Of a DNA stretch of 51,531 nt, positions 34,134-42,410 are shown piece by piece. This DNA is from Flavobacteriales bacterium. Its GTDB lineage: Bacteria; Bacteroidota; Bacteroidia; CAIKAF01. The notes under the pieces were generated by a model. It had not been told where the DNA came from. It ran no database searches and worked only from the letters and a program-made list of their open reading frames with translations. Location of the stretch: NCBI GenBank assembly GCA_025055575.1, contig JANWWP010000004.1:1-51531 (forward strand), written 5' to 3'. Within the stretch, counting starts at the first letter, position 1, and every line of letters starts with the position of its first letter. The position numbers and the translations under genes were made by a program.

Positions 34134-35234
34134 ATGGGACTCAAATGTGGTATCGTAGGACTCCCCAACGTGGGGAAGTCCACCCTGTTCAATTGTCTCT
34201 CCAGCGCCAAGGCTCAGGCGGCCAATTTTCCATTCTGCACCATCGAACCCAACCTGGGCGTGGTGCAAGTGCCCGACCCCCGGCTCACACGTCTGGCCGA
34301 CATCGTGCGACCTGAAAGGGTGGTGCCGGCCACTGTGGAGATCGTAGACATCGCGGGCCTGGTGCGCGGGGCCAGCCGGGGAGAAGGTCTGGGTAATCAA
34401 TTTTTGTCGCATATACGGGAATGTACGGCTCTAATTCATGTGCTGCGTTGCTTTGAAAATCCTAATATCGTGCATGTGGACGGCAACGTGCACCCCTTGA
34501 GAGATAAAGAAGTGATCGACACAGAATTGCAGTTAAAGGACTTAGAAACCGTGGAAAAACGGCTGGCTCGGGTGGAAAAACAAGCCAAAACCGGCGGAGA
34601 TAAAGAAGCCCGCCGCGCTTATGAGATTCTGCTGGAGGTGAAAAAACATTTAGAAAAAGGCCAGAATGTGCGGAGTCTGGATTTGAAACCCGAGGACAGA
34701 GACTGGCTGGCCTCCCAACAACTCCTCACCGATAAGCCCGTGTTGTACCTCTGTAATGTGGATGAGGCTTCTGCAAAAACCGGGAATGCCCATTCCCGGG
34801 CCGTAGAAGACATGGCGGCCGCGGAGGGCGCCGCCACCCTTACCCTGGCGGTGGCGACGGAGGAGTCTATTGCCCAGTTGGAAACGTATGAAGAGAAACA
34901 GTTGTTTCTTCAGGAATTGGGACTGGAGGAGCCTGGCGTGAACCGCCTGATCCGTGCCGCGTACAACATGCTCAATCTCCAGACTTTCTTCACAGCCGGT
35001 CCTAAGGAGGTCCGGGCCTGGACTATTCCGCGTGGCGCCACGGCTCCAAAGGCAGCCGGTGAAATACACAGCGATTTTGAAAAGGGTTTCATCCGTGCCG
35101 AAGTCATAAAATTTGAGGATTTTGTGCGCTTCGGTTCCGAAAGCGCCTGCAGAGAGAATGGAAAATTATCCATAGAAGGAAAAGATTATATCGTGGAAGA
35201 TGGGGATATCATTCACTTCCGATTTAACGTCTGA
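34134..35234 (+). CDS. ychF: Redox-regulated ATPase YchF (OLA1 family)
   Basis: 366 residues. The P-loop is GLPNVGKST, with FPFCTIEPN and DIAGLVRGASRGEGLGNQFL after it. The usual NKxD GTP-specificity motif is replaced by NVDE (in LYLCNVDEAS), the known feature that makes YchF prefer ATP. The C-terminal TGS domain includes ARTWTIPRG-like AWTIPRGATAPKAAGEIHSD and ends with GDIIHFRFNV. YchF binds ribosomes and affects stress responses. The permease gene begins right after its stop. Confidence 0.97.
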   Translation: MGLKCGIVGLPNVGKSTLFNCLSSAKAQAANFPFCTIEPNLGVVQVPDPRLTRLADIVRPERVVPATVEIVDIAGLVRGASRGEGLGNQFLSHIRECTALIHVLRCFENPNIVHVDGNVHPLRDKEVIDTELQLKDLETVEKRLARVEKQAKTGGDKEARRAYEILLEVKKHLEKGQNVRSLDLKPEDRDWLASQQLLTDKPVLYLCNVDEASAKTGNAHSRAVEDMAAAEGAATLTLAVATEESIAQLETYEEKQLFLQELGLEEPGVNRLIRAAYNMLNLQTFFTAGPKEVRAWTIPRGATAPKAAGEIHSDFEKGFIRAEVIKFEDFVRFGSESACRENGKLSIEGKDYIVEDGDIIHFRFNV

Positions 35235-36503
35235 ATGCACCTAAATTTCTTTGGGGCGGCCATGTGGAAAGTGCTGGCGGAGAACGTGGTGGTAGCGCTA
35301 AGGAGCATCCGCAGCCAGCTGATGCGGACGGTGCTCACGATGCTCATCATCGCTTTTGGTATCATGTCGCTGGTGGGAATGCTCACGGCCATTGACGTTT
35401 TGGAACAAAGCATTGGGGCCTCCTTTTCTTTTATGGGGGCCAACACTTTCACCGTATCCGGAAATGCCGGCAAGATGAAAGTCAGCCGCCGGAAATCTCG
35501 CGCCCTTCCTTACCGCGCTCTCAGTTTCGAGGAAGTGACCGCTTTCCGCGAACGTTACACCTTTCCATCTGTGGTATCGTTGAGTGTGGAGCTCACGGCC
35601 ACGGCTGTAGTTAAATTCCAAAACAAAAAAACCACACCGAATGTGAATGTGACGGCTGTCGATGAAAATTTTCTCACCACCGGAGGCTACACAGTGCAGG
35701 AAGGCCGTAATTTTACAAGTCGGGAAGTCCTAGCCGGTGCGCCGGTGTGCCTGGCCGGCAGCGAAGTGAATAAACAATTGGCCACCGGGGGACGATCTCT
35801 TGTGGATCAGGAGATTCTGTTTCGTGGACAACATCTTCGCGTGGTGGGGATCCTGGCTAAAAGCGGCTCCGGTTTCAACGCTTCGCGCGACCGGACACTT
35901 CTGTTGCCTTTAGGCCTTTTTCGTCAGCAATTTGCAGGTCCGGATGCGGATTATTTTCTCAACGTAAAAGTGGCCCGGGCAGAGATGATGGGACCCGCCA
36001 CCGATGAGGCCAGGGGGCTGATGCGCAGCATTCGACGGCTCAGGCCCGGGGACAGCGAAAACTTTGAAATCTACCGTAGCGACAGCTTTCTCCGTACTCT
36101 GCGCGAACTCACAGGCGTTCTTTCCGCCGGAGCCTTTGTCATTGCCTTTATTACCCTTTTAGGGGCCATGACCGGTCTTATCAATATCATGTTGGTAGCC
36201 GTGAACGAGCGCACCCGTGAAATTGGGGTGCGCAAAGCCATGGGCGCCACGCGCGGCCATATTGTCCTGCAGTTTCTCACAGAAGCCGTGGTGATGTGTT
36301 TACTGGGAGGGCTTGCAGGGATTCTGGCCGGCACGGGCATCGGCAACAGCATTGCTCTTTTCACCGGGGGACAGTTTGTGGCGCCCTGGCGCTGGATGCT
36401 CATTTCTCTAGTGGTTTGTACCCTCACGGGCATTCTGGCCGGCATTGGCCCCGCCCTTCGGGCCGCCCGCCTGCATCCCGTGGAAGCCCTGCGCTATGAG
36501 TGA
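35235..36503 (+). CDS. MacB/FtsX-type ABC transporter permease
   Basis: 422 residues. The order is one N-terminal transmembrane helix (TVLTMLIIAFGIMSLVGML), a periplasmic MacB core domain (~60-270, including SFMGANTFTVSGNAGK and ATAVVKFQNKK), and three C-terminal helices of the FtsX domain (VIAFITLLGAMTGLINIMLV, then a region with NERTREIGVRKAMGATRG). This matches permeases acting on lipoproteins, peptides or drugs. No ATPase subunit adjoins it. The start ATG directly abuts the ychF stop; a second Met ten codons in (MWKVLAENV) is also possible. Confidence 0.9.
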   Translation: MHLNFFGAAMWKVLAENVVVALRSIRSQLMRTVLTMLIIAFGIMSLVGMLTAIDVLEQSIGASFSFMGANTFTVSGNAGKMKVSRRKSRALPYRALSFEEVTAFRERYTFPSVVSLSVELTATAVVKFQNKKTTPNVNVTAVDENFLTTGGYTVQEGRNFTSREVLAGAPVCLAGSEVNKQLATGGRSLVDQEILFRGQHLRVVGILAKSGSGFNASRDRTLLLPLGLFRQQFAGPDADYFLNVKVARAEMMGPATDEARGLMRSIRRLRPGDSENFEIYRSDSFLRTLRELTGVLSAGAFVIAFITLLGAMTGLINIMLVAVNERTREIGVRKAMGATRGHIVLQFLTEAVVMCLLGGLAGILAGTGIGNSIALFTGGQFVAPWRWMLISLVVCTLTGILAGIGPALRAARLHPVEALRYE

Positions 36504-36574
36504 GCGTCCGCGGAACCGCCGGCCTACTCCAGCAAGATGGCGGTGTGTAAAAAGTCGCTTTTTATTTTAGCGGT

Positions 36575-37561
36575 ATGGAAAAAAACAGGCAGCCTGAGGT
36601 CGGACGGCGCAGCTTTCTAAAGACCACAGGCATGGCGGCCTTGTGCGGTCCCTCCTTAGCACAGGAAATAGCCTCCGGGGAGTCCCGGTGGCCCTGCGTG
36701 ATCAGCACATGGAACTCAGGGTTGAAAGCCAATCCTGCAGCCTGGGCCATTTTAAGTGGGGGTGGATGGGCCTTGGATGCCGTGGAGGCCGGCGTACGCG
36801 TGACGGAAGATGACCCGGAAGATATGAGCGTGGGTTACGGAGGGCTTCCGGATCGGGATGGGCACGTGACACTGGATGCCTGCATTATGGACCACGAAGG
36901 CAATTGTGGGGCGGTGGCTTTTTTGCAAAACATTCGGCACCCGATTACGGTAGCGCGCCGGGTGATGGAAAAAACCCCGCATGTGATGCTGGTGGGTGAA
37001 GGCGCCCTGCGTTTTGCCCTGAGCCAAGGTTTTCAAAAAGAAAACTTATTGACCGAAAAAGCCCGGGAAGCCTGGCAAAAATGGCTTCAAGACAACGATT
37101 ACAAACCCCAGGTGCGCCCGGGACATGATACCATCGGGATGCTGGCCATCGACGTCCAAGGGCGCTTGAGCGGGGCCTGCACCACCAGCGGGTTGGGGTT
37201 CAAAATGCATGGGCGCGTGGGCGACTCACCCATTATCGGCGCCGGGCTTTATGTGGACAATAACGTGGGCGCGGCCACAGCCACGGGAAACGGCGAAGAA
37301 ATGATACGCTGCGCAGGCAGTGCCATGATCGTGGAACAAATGCGCCAGGGCCGCTCCCCACAGGAAGCCTGCGAAGCCATCATACGGCGCCTCTACAACT
37401 GGCGTAAGGAAAAATTGCAAGGCCGCCAGGTGTGTTTCATCGCCATGGACCGACTGGGCCAAACCGGCGCTTTCAGCCTCAGGCCCGGCTTTGAATACAC
37501 GCTGAGCACGGCCGAGGGAGGCCATCGCTTAATGAAGGCCTCATATTTATTGGACCGCTGA
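36575..37561 (+). CDS. Tat-exported glycosylasparaginase
   Basis: 328 residues of the Ntn-hydrolase family that removes the asparagine-linked GlcNAc or cleaves isoaspartyl bonds. The catalytic threonine is T186 in GHDTIGMLAID, exposed by self-cleavage after D185. GRLSGACTTSG and GAGLYVDNNVGAATATGNGE are family motifs typical of the glycosylasparaginase branch. The N-terminus RRSFLKTTGMAALCG is a twin-arginine signal, so it acts outside the cytoplasm, perhaps on scavenged glycoproteins. Confidence 0.92.
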   Translation: MEKNRQPEVGRRSFLKTTGMAALCGPSLAQEIASGESRWPCVISTWNSGLKANPAAWAILSGGGWALDAVEAGVRVTEDDPEDMSVGYGGLPDRDGHVTLDACIMDHEGNCGAVAFLQNIRHPITVARRVMEKTPHVMLVGEGALRFALSQGFQKENLLTEKAREAWQKWLQDNDYKPQVRPGHDTIGMLAIDVQGRLSGACTTSGLGFKMHGRVGDSPIIGAGLYVDNNVGAATATGNGEEMIRCAGSAMIVEQMRQGRSPQEACEAIIRRLYNWRKEKLQGRQVCFIAMDRLGQTGAFSLRPGFEYTLSTAEGGHRLMKASYLLDR

Positions 37562-37582
37562 GTTATATCAAACCTTCGAAAC

Positions 37583-38335
37583 ATGGTAAAAAACAGTCCA
37601 GACTTCCCTTGCGTCCTCATTCTTGGCGCCCTGAGTGATGTGGCCCTGGCCCTTGCAGAAGTATATGCCTCAGAAGGAAGCCGGCTTGTACTGGCGGCCA
37701 GGAGACCCGAAAGATTGGAGCGGATTGCAAAGGACCTGAACCTCCGCTTTGGTGTGACCGTGGAAATAAAGGAGCTGGATGTACGGGATTTCGCAAGCCA
37801 CGGCGCCTTTGTGGAAAGTTTATCGGAAATTCCGGATCTCGTGGTGGCTGCATTTGGCTATCTCGGAGATCAGCAAAAGGCTTTGGATGATTTTGAAGAG
37901 GCCCGTCAGATTCTAGAAGTCAATTTCGTGGGCGCTGTCAGTGTTCTGAACCGATTGGCCTTGCGTATGGCCTCCCAACGACAAGGCGTAGTGGCGGCCC
38001 TGGCCAGTGTGGCCGGCTTAAGGGGCCGCATGAGCAATTTCCATTACGGAAGTGCCAAAGCTGGTCTTATTGCATATCTCAGCGGTCTTCGCAACTGGGG
38101 TTGGCATCATGGCGTGCACGTCTGTACTTTAATCCCCGGCTTTATACGCACACGAATGATTGCCCACATGCACACACCGGGTTTCCTCACCCTCACGCCC
38201 GAACAGGCCGCCAAAAGGATTGCAAAAGCTATACGCAAGCGGCGGAATCAAGCCTATATTGGACCTATCTGGTGGTGGATGATGGCCGTGATTCGGGCCA
38301 TTCCGGAGCCTCTTTTTAAACGCCTAAGATTGTGA
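37583..38335 (+). CDS. Short-chain dehydrogenase/reductase
   Basis: 250 residues of the classical SDR type. The nucleotide motif is slightly unusual: LILGALSDVALALAE, in which the normal TGxxxGIG is reduced, while AARRPERLERIA suggests NADPH. The active site is ASVAGLRGR (Ser) and YGSAKAGL (Tyr, Lys). The C-terminus is hydrophobic (WWWMMAVIRAIPEPLF), suggesting membrane contact, as in DprE2-like and long-chain ketoreductases. The next gene overlaps its stop (GTGA). Confidence 0.88.
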   Translation: MVKNSPDFPCVLILGALSDVALALAEVYASEGSRLVLAARRPERLERIAKDLNLRFGVTVEIKELDVRDFASHGAFVESLSEIPDLVVAAFGYLGDQQKALDDFEEARQILEVNFVGAVSVLNRLALRMASQRQGVVAALASVAGLRGRMSNFHYGSAKAGLIAYLSGLRNWGWHHGVHVCTLIPGFIRTRMIAHMHTPGFLTLTPEQAAKRIAKAIRKRRNQAYIGPIWWWMMAVIRAIPEPLFKRLRL

Positions 38336-39111
38336 CATTTTTCTCTGATTTCCGCCCAGGAAAGAGGGTAGGAACAACCGTGAGCTTTTCTCTTAAAATT
38401 CTCAAATGGGGCCTTTTGGGGCTTTTCCTGAGCGCTTGTTCCTCCATCTACACGGTGAAAGTGTTTTTAAAAAACAGCTTCTTCGTGGCGGATTCGGCGC
38501 GCATTTGCCGCAGTTATGAGCGCGAACTGGCGGCCTATCGGATTCAGAACGGCCAACGGGTGGCCGATATAGGTTTTGGCTATGGCCATGTGCTGGGAGC
38601 TTTGGCTTTATGTCACGACAGCATGACCCTCTATGGAGTGGAAGTCAATAAATACTCGGTGCTATATGGCGACAGCCTCATGCGCCGGTTTGCGGCCTTA
38701 AAATCCAAGCCTCAGGCGGTGCGGTGGCAGCTGATCCGTGGAAAGAAAAAACGCTGTCTCTTGCCTGACAGCAGCTTTGACCGGATTATTATCCGGGAAA
38801 CCTATCACCATTTCAAAAGGCCAGGAGCCTTGATGCCTGATATTATCAAAAAACTTGCTCCGGATGGGCTTTTATGCATTCAGGAAGAAGATCCGGAAAA
38901 AACCTATTTTTCAAAGAATTGCAAAGCTTACATCATGCAACGCGATGAATTAATACAGGAACTCATTTCTTATGGATTATGCCTGGTTTCTGATGATACG
39001 CTCACCACCCCTTTTTCCTCCCTTCCGAATTGGGTGGACAGCCTGGGCATGTTGCGGCGCCGGGTGTATCTTTTCGGACGGGAAGGCACTTGTGGCCACC
39101 CTTCCCCCTGA
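38332..39111 (+). CDS. SAM-dependent methyltransferase-like protein with lipobox
   Basis: 259 residues from GTG 38332, overlapping the SDR stop. The N-terminus holds a hydrophobic helix followed by a lipobox (LLGLFLSACSS, Cys ~36). The rest is a class I methyltransferase-like domain: VADIGFGYGHVLGAL (motif I), then FDRIIIRETYHHF and APDGLLCIQEEDPEK. SAM is not known to be available outside the cytoplasm, so either this is a membrane-anchored cytoplasmic enzyme and the lipobox is accidental, or the fold has another role. Substrate unknown. Confidence 0.75.
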   Translation: MTFFSDFRPGKRVGTTVSFSLKILKWGLLGLFLSACSSIYTVKVFLKNSFFVADSARICRSYERELAAYRIQNGQRVADIGFGYGHVLGALALCHDSMTLYGVEVNKYSVLYGDSLMRRFAALKSKPQAVRWQLIRGKKKRCLLPDSSFDRIIIRETYHHFKRPGALMPDIIKKLAPDGLLCIQEEDPEKTYFSKNCKAYIMQRDELIQELISYGLCLVSDDTLTTPFSSLPNWVDSLGMLRRRVYLFGREGTCGHPSP

Positions 39112-39116
39112 AAGAA

Positions 39117-39149
39117 TTTGGTGGATACCGCAAAAAAGAATTACCTTTG
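39117..39149 (+). promoter_or_regulatory. Promoter of tRNA-Met
   Basis: TTTG (39117-39120), 21 bp, then TACCTTTG (39142-39149). Both elements fit the Bacteroidota consensus. The mature tRNA begins 11 bases after the -7 box. Confidence 0.62.
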
Positions 39150-39159
39150 CCCCCCGTTT

Positions 39160-39236
39160 GGCGGGGTAGCTCAGGTGGTCAGAGCGCAGGATTCATAACC
39201 CTGAGGTCACGGGTTCAATTCCCGTCCCCGCTACCA
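39160..39236 (+). tRNA. tRNA-Met (anticodon CAT)
   Basis: Cloverleaf: acceptor GGCGGGG with CCCCGCT (first pair G-U), D arm with GCTCAGGTGGTCAGAGC, anticodon arm CAGGA-TTCATAA-CCCTG and T arm ACGGG-TTCAATT-CCCGT, then A and an encoded CCA. The last anticodon stem pair (31-39) is an A-C mismatch. The normally paired acceptor indicates elongator methionine rather than initiator; a lysidine-modified isoleucine tRNA cannot be wholly excluded. Its 3' end overlaps the 3' end of the opposite-strand gene. Confidence 0.92.
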
Positions 39237-39982
39237 GCCTCCGTTTTTGAAGCGTATTTGAACAGAGTCTTCAGGGAGCGGAGGATTTTTTTTCGCTCTC
39301 CGCGTGCGTTTTCAGGTGTTAATCTGAGCCTCAGGGTTGTGTAGGTTTCCATGTAATTCAACAGCTTTTTGCACGAGTAGAGGTCCTCGTCCTGGAGCCG
39401 CGTGAAACGGTCGGGGGCATGATACTCCATAAATTCCCACTCCTCCTGGCGCAGGCTATCGCCCGGTTCTATGTATGGATCGGCTTTTAATTCCTCACGA
39501 CATGACGCACCCCCTCGTAGAAATTCCAAAACCAAGGCGCCTTCATCATCCACGCGGCTTCGGGCTGTATCCAAATCCCGAAGCGCAAAAATGCAGGTAC
39601 GCTGAAGCTGGCTAATACGCAGCATGATGCGGGGTTCACCGTAGCGAATCCCTTTTTTTTCATACAAAAAATATTTGGAATCTAATAGTTGGGCATCGGA
39701 CAATTTATACACACCGGGTGCAACGGTTTCAGAAATGGTGGCTCTTCCGTTGGAAGGGTTATATTGGAATCGTATCACCGGCCGACAGTCGAACAATGTG
39801 TTTTTTGGAACAAATGCGCAGTACAACTTTTCGCTGGAGAAATCATGTCCAGGGGCCTGCAACAAACTCTGTATATATTTCACATTTTCCGCCACCGGAT
39901 TGAAATTTTGAGCGTGAAGGCTTGACATGTTCCAGTCAATGAAGATGCAGAAACAAATTATTTTAAAGAAATTTGCCGCCAT
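39215..39982 (-). CDS. Secreted protein of unknown function
   Basis: 255 residues with an N-terminal hydrophobic segment (FFKIICFCIFIDWNMSSLHAQ) that looks like a signal peptide. The mature part mixes charged and hydrophobic residues with four cysteines, and a helical C-terminal third (for example LQDEDLYSCKKLLNYMETY). I recognise no family. The last codons lie antisense to the 3' 22 bases of tRNA-Met. It diverges from the 2OG-oxygenase gene with only 18 bp between starts. Confidence 0.65.
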   Translation of the reverse strand: MAANFFKIICFCIFIDWNMSSLHAQNFNPVAENVKYIQSLLQAPGHDFSSEKLYCAFVPKNTLFDCRPVIRFQYNPSNGRATISETVAPGVYKLSDAQLLDSKYFLYEKKGIRYGEPRIMLRISQLQRTCIFALRDLDTARSRVDDEGALVLEFLRGGASCREELKADPYIEPGDSLRQEEWEFMEYHAPDRFTRLQDEDLYSCKKLLNYMETYTTLRLRLTPENARGERKKILRSLKTLFKYASKTEAGSGDGN

Positions 39983-40000
39983 TGATGCGATAAAAGTATT

Positions 40001-40951
40001 ATGACACCCAACATTCCATCTTTAGACCTGAAAGATTTCAAAGAAGGAACGCCGGAACAGAAGCAAAATTTTGTGGAAGCGCTGGGAAAAGCCTACGAAG
40101 AAGTGGGGTTTGTGGCAGTGCGTAACCATGGACTCAGCGATGCCTTATGCGCTGAATTGTATGAAGAAGTCCGAAAGTTTTTTGACTTGCCGCTGGAAGT
40201 GAAGTTGAAATATGAGAAACCCGAGTACAACGGCCAACGCGGTTATGTTTCTTTCGGAAGAGAACATGCTAAAGACCATCCGGCGCCCGATCTTAAGGAA
40301 TTTTGGCATTTTGGCCAGGAAGTGCCGGACAATGACCCGGTCAAAGCTGAATATCCACCCAACGTATGGTGCGAAGAACTACCCCGCTTCAATGAAGTGG
40401 GGATGGAAGTATTCCGGCGTTTGGAGGACGCGGGCCGATTCATGCTTCGGGCCATCGCATTATACTTGGGTTTGGACGAGTACTACTTCGACGATAAAAT
40501 CCGCTTTGGTAACAGCATTTTGCGTCCCATCCACTACCCGCCTATTACACAAGAGCCTAAGGATTCGGTGCGGGCTGGAGCCCATGAAGACATTAATCTC
40601 ATCACTTTGCTGATGGGCGCTTCGGCGGATGGTTTGGAAATTCTCAACAAAGCCGGACAATGGGTGGCTGTGACGGCTCTGCCGGAGCAAGTGGTTGTGA
40701 ATGTGGGGGATATGTTGCAACGTCTCACCAACAACCGCCTGCGCAGTACCACACATCGGGTGGTGAATCCTCCGCGCGACCAATGGCACCTGCCCCGGTA
40801 CAGCATTCCTTTCTTTCTGCATCCGCGCTCGGACATGCGGCTCGATTGCCTGGAAAGTTGTATTGACGCCCAACACCCCTGTTTGTATCCCCCCATTTCG
40901 GCTGGCGAATATTTGGAGGAGCGCCTGCGCGAAATTGGACTGAAAAAATAG
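40001..40951 (+). CDS. 2-oxoglutarate/Fe(II) oxygenase, isopenicillin N synthase-like
   Basis: 316 residues. The N-terminal DIOX_N part (FVEALGKAYEEVGFVAVRNHG) is followed by the double-stranded beta-helix core. The iron triad is AHED (His and Asp) and THRVVNP (His); RYSIPFF provides the Arg and Ser that bind the co-substrate. Members of this family include IPNS, ethylene-forming and gibberellin-type oxygenases, so the natural substrate cannot be named. It is 16 bp upstream of hisS. Confidence 0.92.
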   Translation: MTPNIPSLDLKDFKEGTPEQKQNFVEALGKAYEEVGFVAVRNHGLSDALCAELYEEVRKFFDLPLEVKLKYEKPEYNGQRGYVSFGREHAKDHPAPDLKEFWHFGQEVPDNDPVKAEYPPNVWCEELPRFNEVGMEVFRRLEDAGRFMLRAIALYLGLDEYYFDDKIRFGNSILRPIHYPPITQEPKDSVRAGAHEDINLITLLMGASADGLEILNKAGQWVAVTALPEQVVVNVGDMLQRLTNNRLRSTTHRVVNPPRDQWHLPRYSIPFFLHPRSDMRLDCLESCIDAQHPCLYPPISAGEYLEERLREIGLKK

Positions 40952-40967
40952 ACAGCTTTCGCAGACT

Positions 40968-42410
40968 ATGACAGTTCCTGCCCTAGTGAAGGGCACGCGT
41001 GATTTTGGCCCGGAAGATTTCCGACGCCGCCAGTGGATCCTGGACACCGTGCGGCAGGTGTACGAGCGCTATGGTTTTCAGCCCTTGGAAACCCCGGCCA
41101 TGGAGCTGCTGAGTACCTTAAGTGAAACTTATGGGGAAGAAGGGGATAAACTCATTTTCCGTATTTTAAACAGCGGAGATTTTATGTCCGCCATCCCCTA
41201 CCCCGATCCGCCCCGTGGTTCCTGGACTGCAGATGGTCTCACACCCAGCCGCGTCATTCCTATGATCAGCGAAAAAGCTTTGCGGTATGACCTTACCGTG
41301 CCTTTTGCGCGTTATGTAAGTCAGAATGCAGGCCAAATCACATTCCCTTTCAAACGCTATCAAATTCAGCCTGTTTGGCGGGCCGACCGTCCTCAAAAAG
41401 GACGCTTCCGGGAATTTTACCAGTGCGATGCCGATGTGATTGGCTCGGAATCTCCTTTGTACGAAACTGAATTTTTATTCATTTTTCAGGCGGTATTTGG
41501 TGCGCTGGGTCTAGCCCAACATGTAAGGATTCGGGTGAACCACCGTTTGCTTTTGCAGGCTTTTTGCCATTGGTGTGGAGGCAATGATATCGCTTTCCCG
41601 GCTTTTTGCATTCTGTGGGATAAAAGCGATAAAGTCCCCTGGGAAAAACTACAGACCGAATTTGAAACCAGTGGTTTTGATCCTCAAAAAGTCCAGCAGC
41701 TGGCCTACCTTAGGGAAAGGCTCGTGGAGCTGCCTGCGCAGGATATTGTGTGGCACGAACTGGAAGGGTTTGCCACAGAGAATGGACTGGAATTATCTGT
41801 TGTGGGCACGTTACGTTCCATCCTTCAACCGTATTTGAACATACATCAAAAAACTGAAAACCGGAGTGGCCCGCAGGCCAATGTAACGGTGCACTTAGAT
41901 GTGAGCTTGGCCCGGGGACTCGATTATTACACCGGGATGGTCTTTGAGGCTACGCCGATGGATGGCGGAGGCAGTTTGGCCGGCGGAGGCCGGTATGACA
42001 ACCTCACAGGACGTTTTGGGAAACCAGGACTTTCCGGTGTGGGCATATCTTTTGGGGCCGACCGGATTTTTGATTATATGAAAGACAAAGGTCTCCTGGA
42101 TAATTTGGCTGCGCCCTCGGGTCCCTTGCTTTTAATGGCACGGCTGGAAGACCCCACGCCACAGGCCTGGTGGGATTGCGTGTGGCAACTGCGGCATGTG
42201 TATGAAATACCCACGGAAATCTTTCCTGAAAAAGCCCGCCTGAAAAAACAAATTGAATGGGCCGTTAAAAAAAATATCCCCTTCCTGGGATTGGCCGGAC
42301 CGGATGAATTGCAAGCAGGACGAATAGCCCTCAAAAATTTAAAAACCGGCACACAGCATAATTTTTTACCCCACGAAGCCGCCGATTATATCCTCCATCA
42401 TGGACGCTGA
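40968..42410 (+). CDS. hisS: Histidine--tRNA ligase
   Basis: 480 residues of a class II synthetase. Motif 1 lies near KGTRDFGPEDFRRRQWI, and motif 2 near FPFKRYQIQPVWRADRPQKGRFREFYQCD. The histidine-binding motif is seen as LDVSLARGLDYYTGMVFEA, and motif 3 as GVGISFGADRI. The C-terminal anticodon domain follows (MARLEDPTPQAWWD onward). The insertion after motif 1 (SGDFMSAIPYPDPPRG) makes it longer than E. coli HisS (424). It overlaps hutH by 11 bp. Confidence 0.97.
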   Translation: MTVPALVKGTRDFGPEDFRRRQWILDTVRQVYERYGFQPLETPAMELLSTLSETYGEEGDKLIFRILNSGDFMSAIPYPDPPRGSWTADGLTPSRVIPMISEKALRYDLTVPFARYVSQNAGQITFPFKRYQIQPVWRADRPQKGRFREFYQCDADVIGSESPLYETEFLFIFQAVFGALGLAQHVRIRVNHRLLLQAFCHWCGGNDIAFPAFCILWDKSDKVPWEKLQTEFETSGFDPQKVQQLAYLRERLVELPAQDIVWHELEGFATENGLELSVVGTLRSILQPYLNIHQKTENRSGPQANVTVHLDVSLARGLDYYTGMVFEATPMDGGGSLAGGGRYDNLTGRFGKPGLSGVGISFGADRIFDYMKDKGLLDNLAAPSGPLLLMARLEDPTPQAWWDCVWQLRHVYEIPTEIFPEKARLKKQIEWAVKKNIPFLGLAGPDELQAGRIALKNLKTGTQHNFLPHEAADYILHHGR

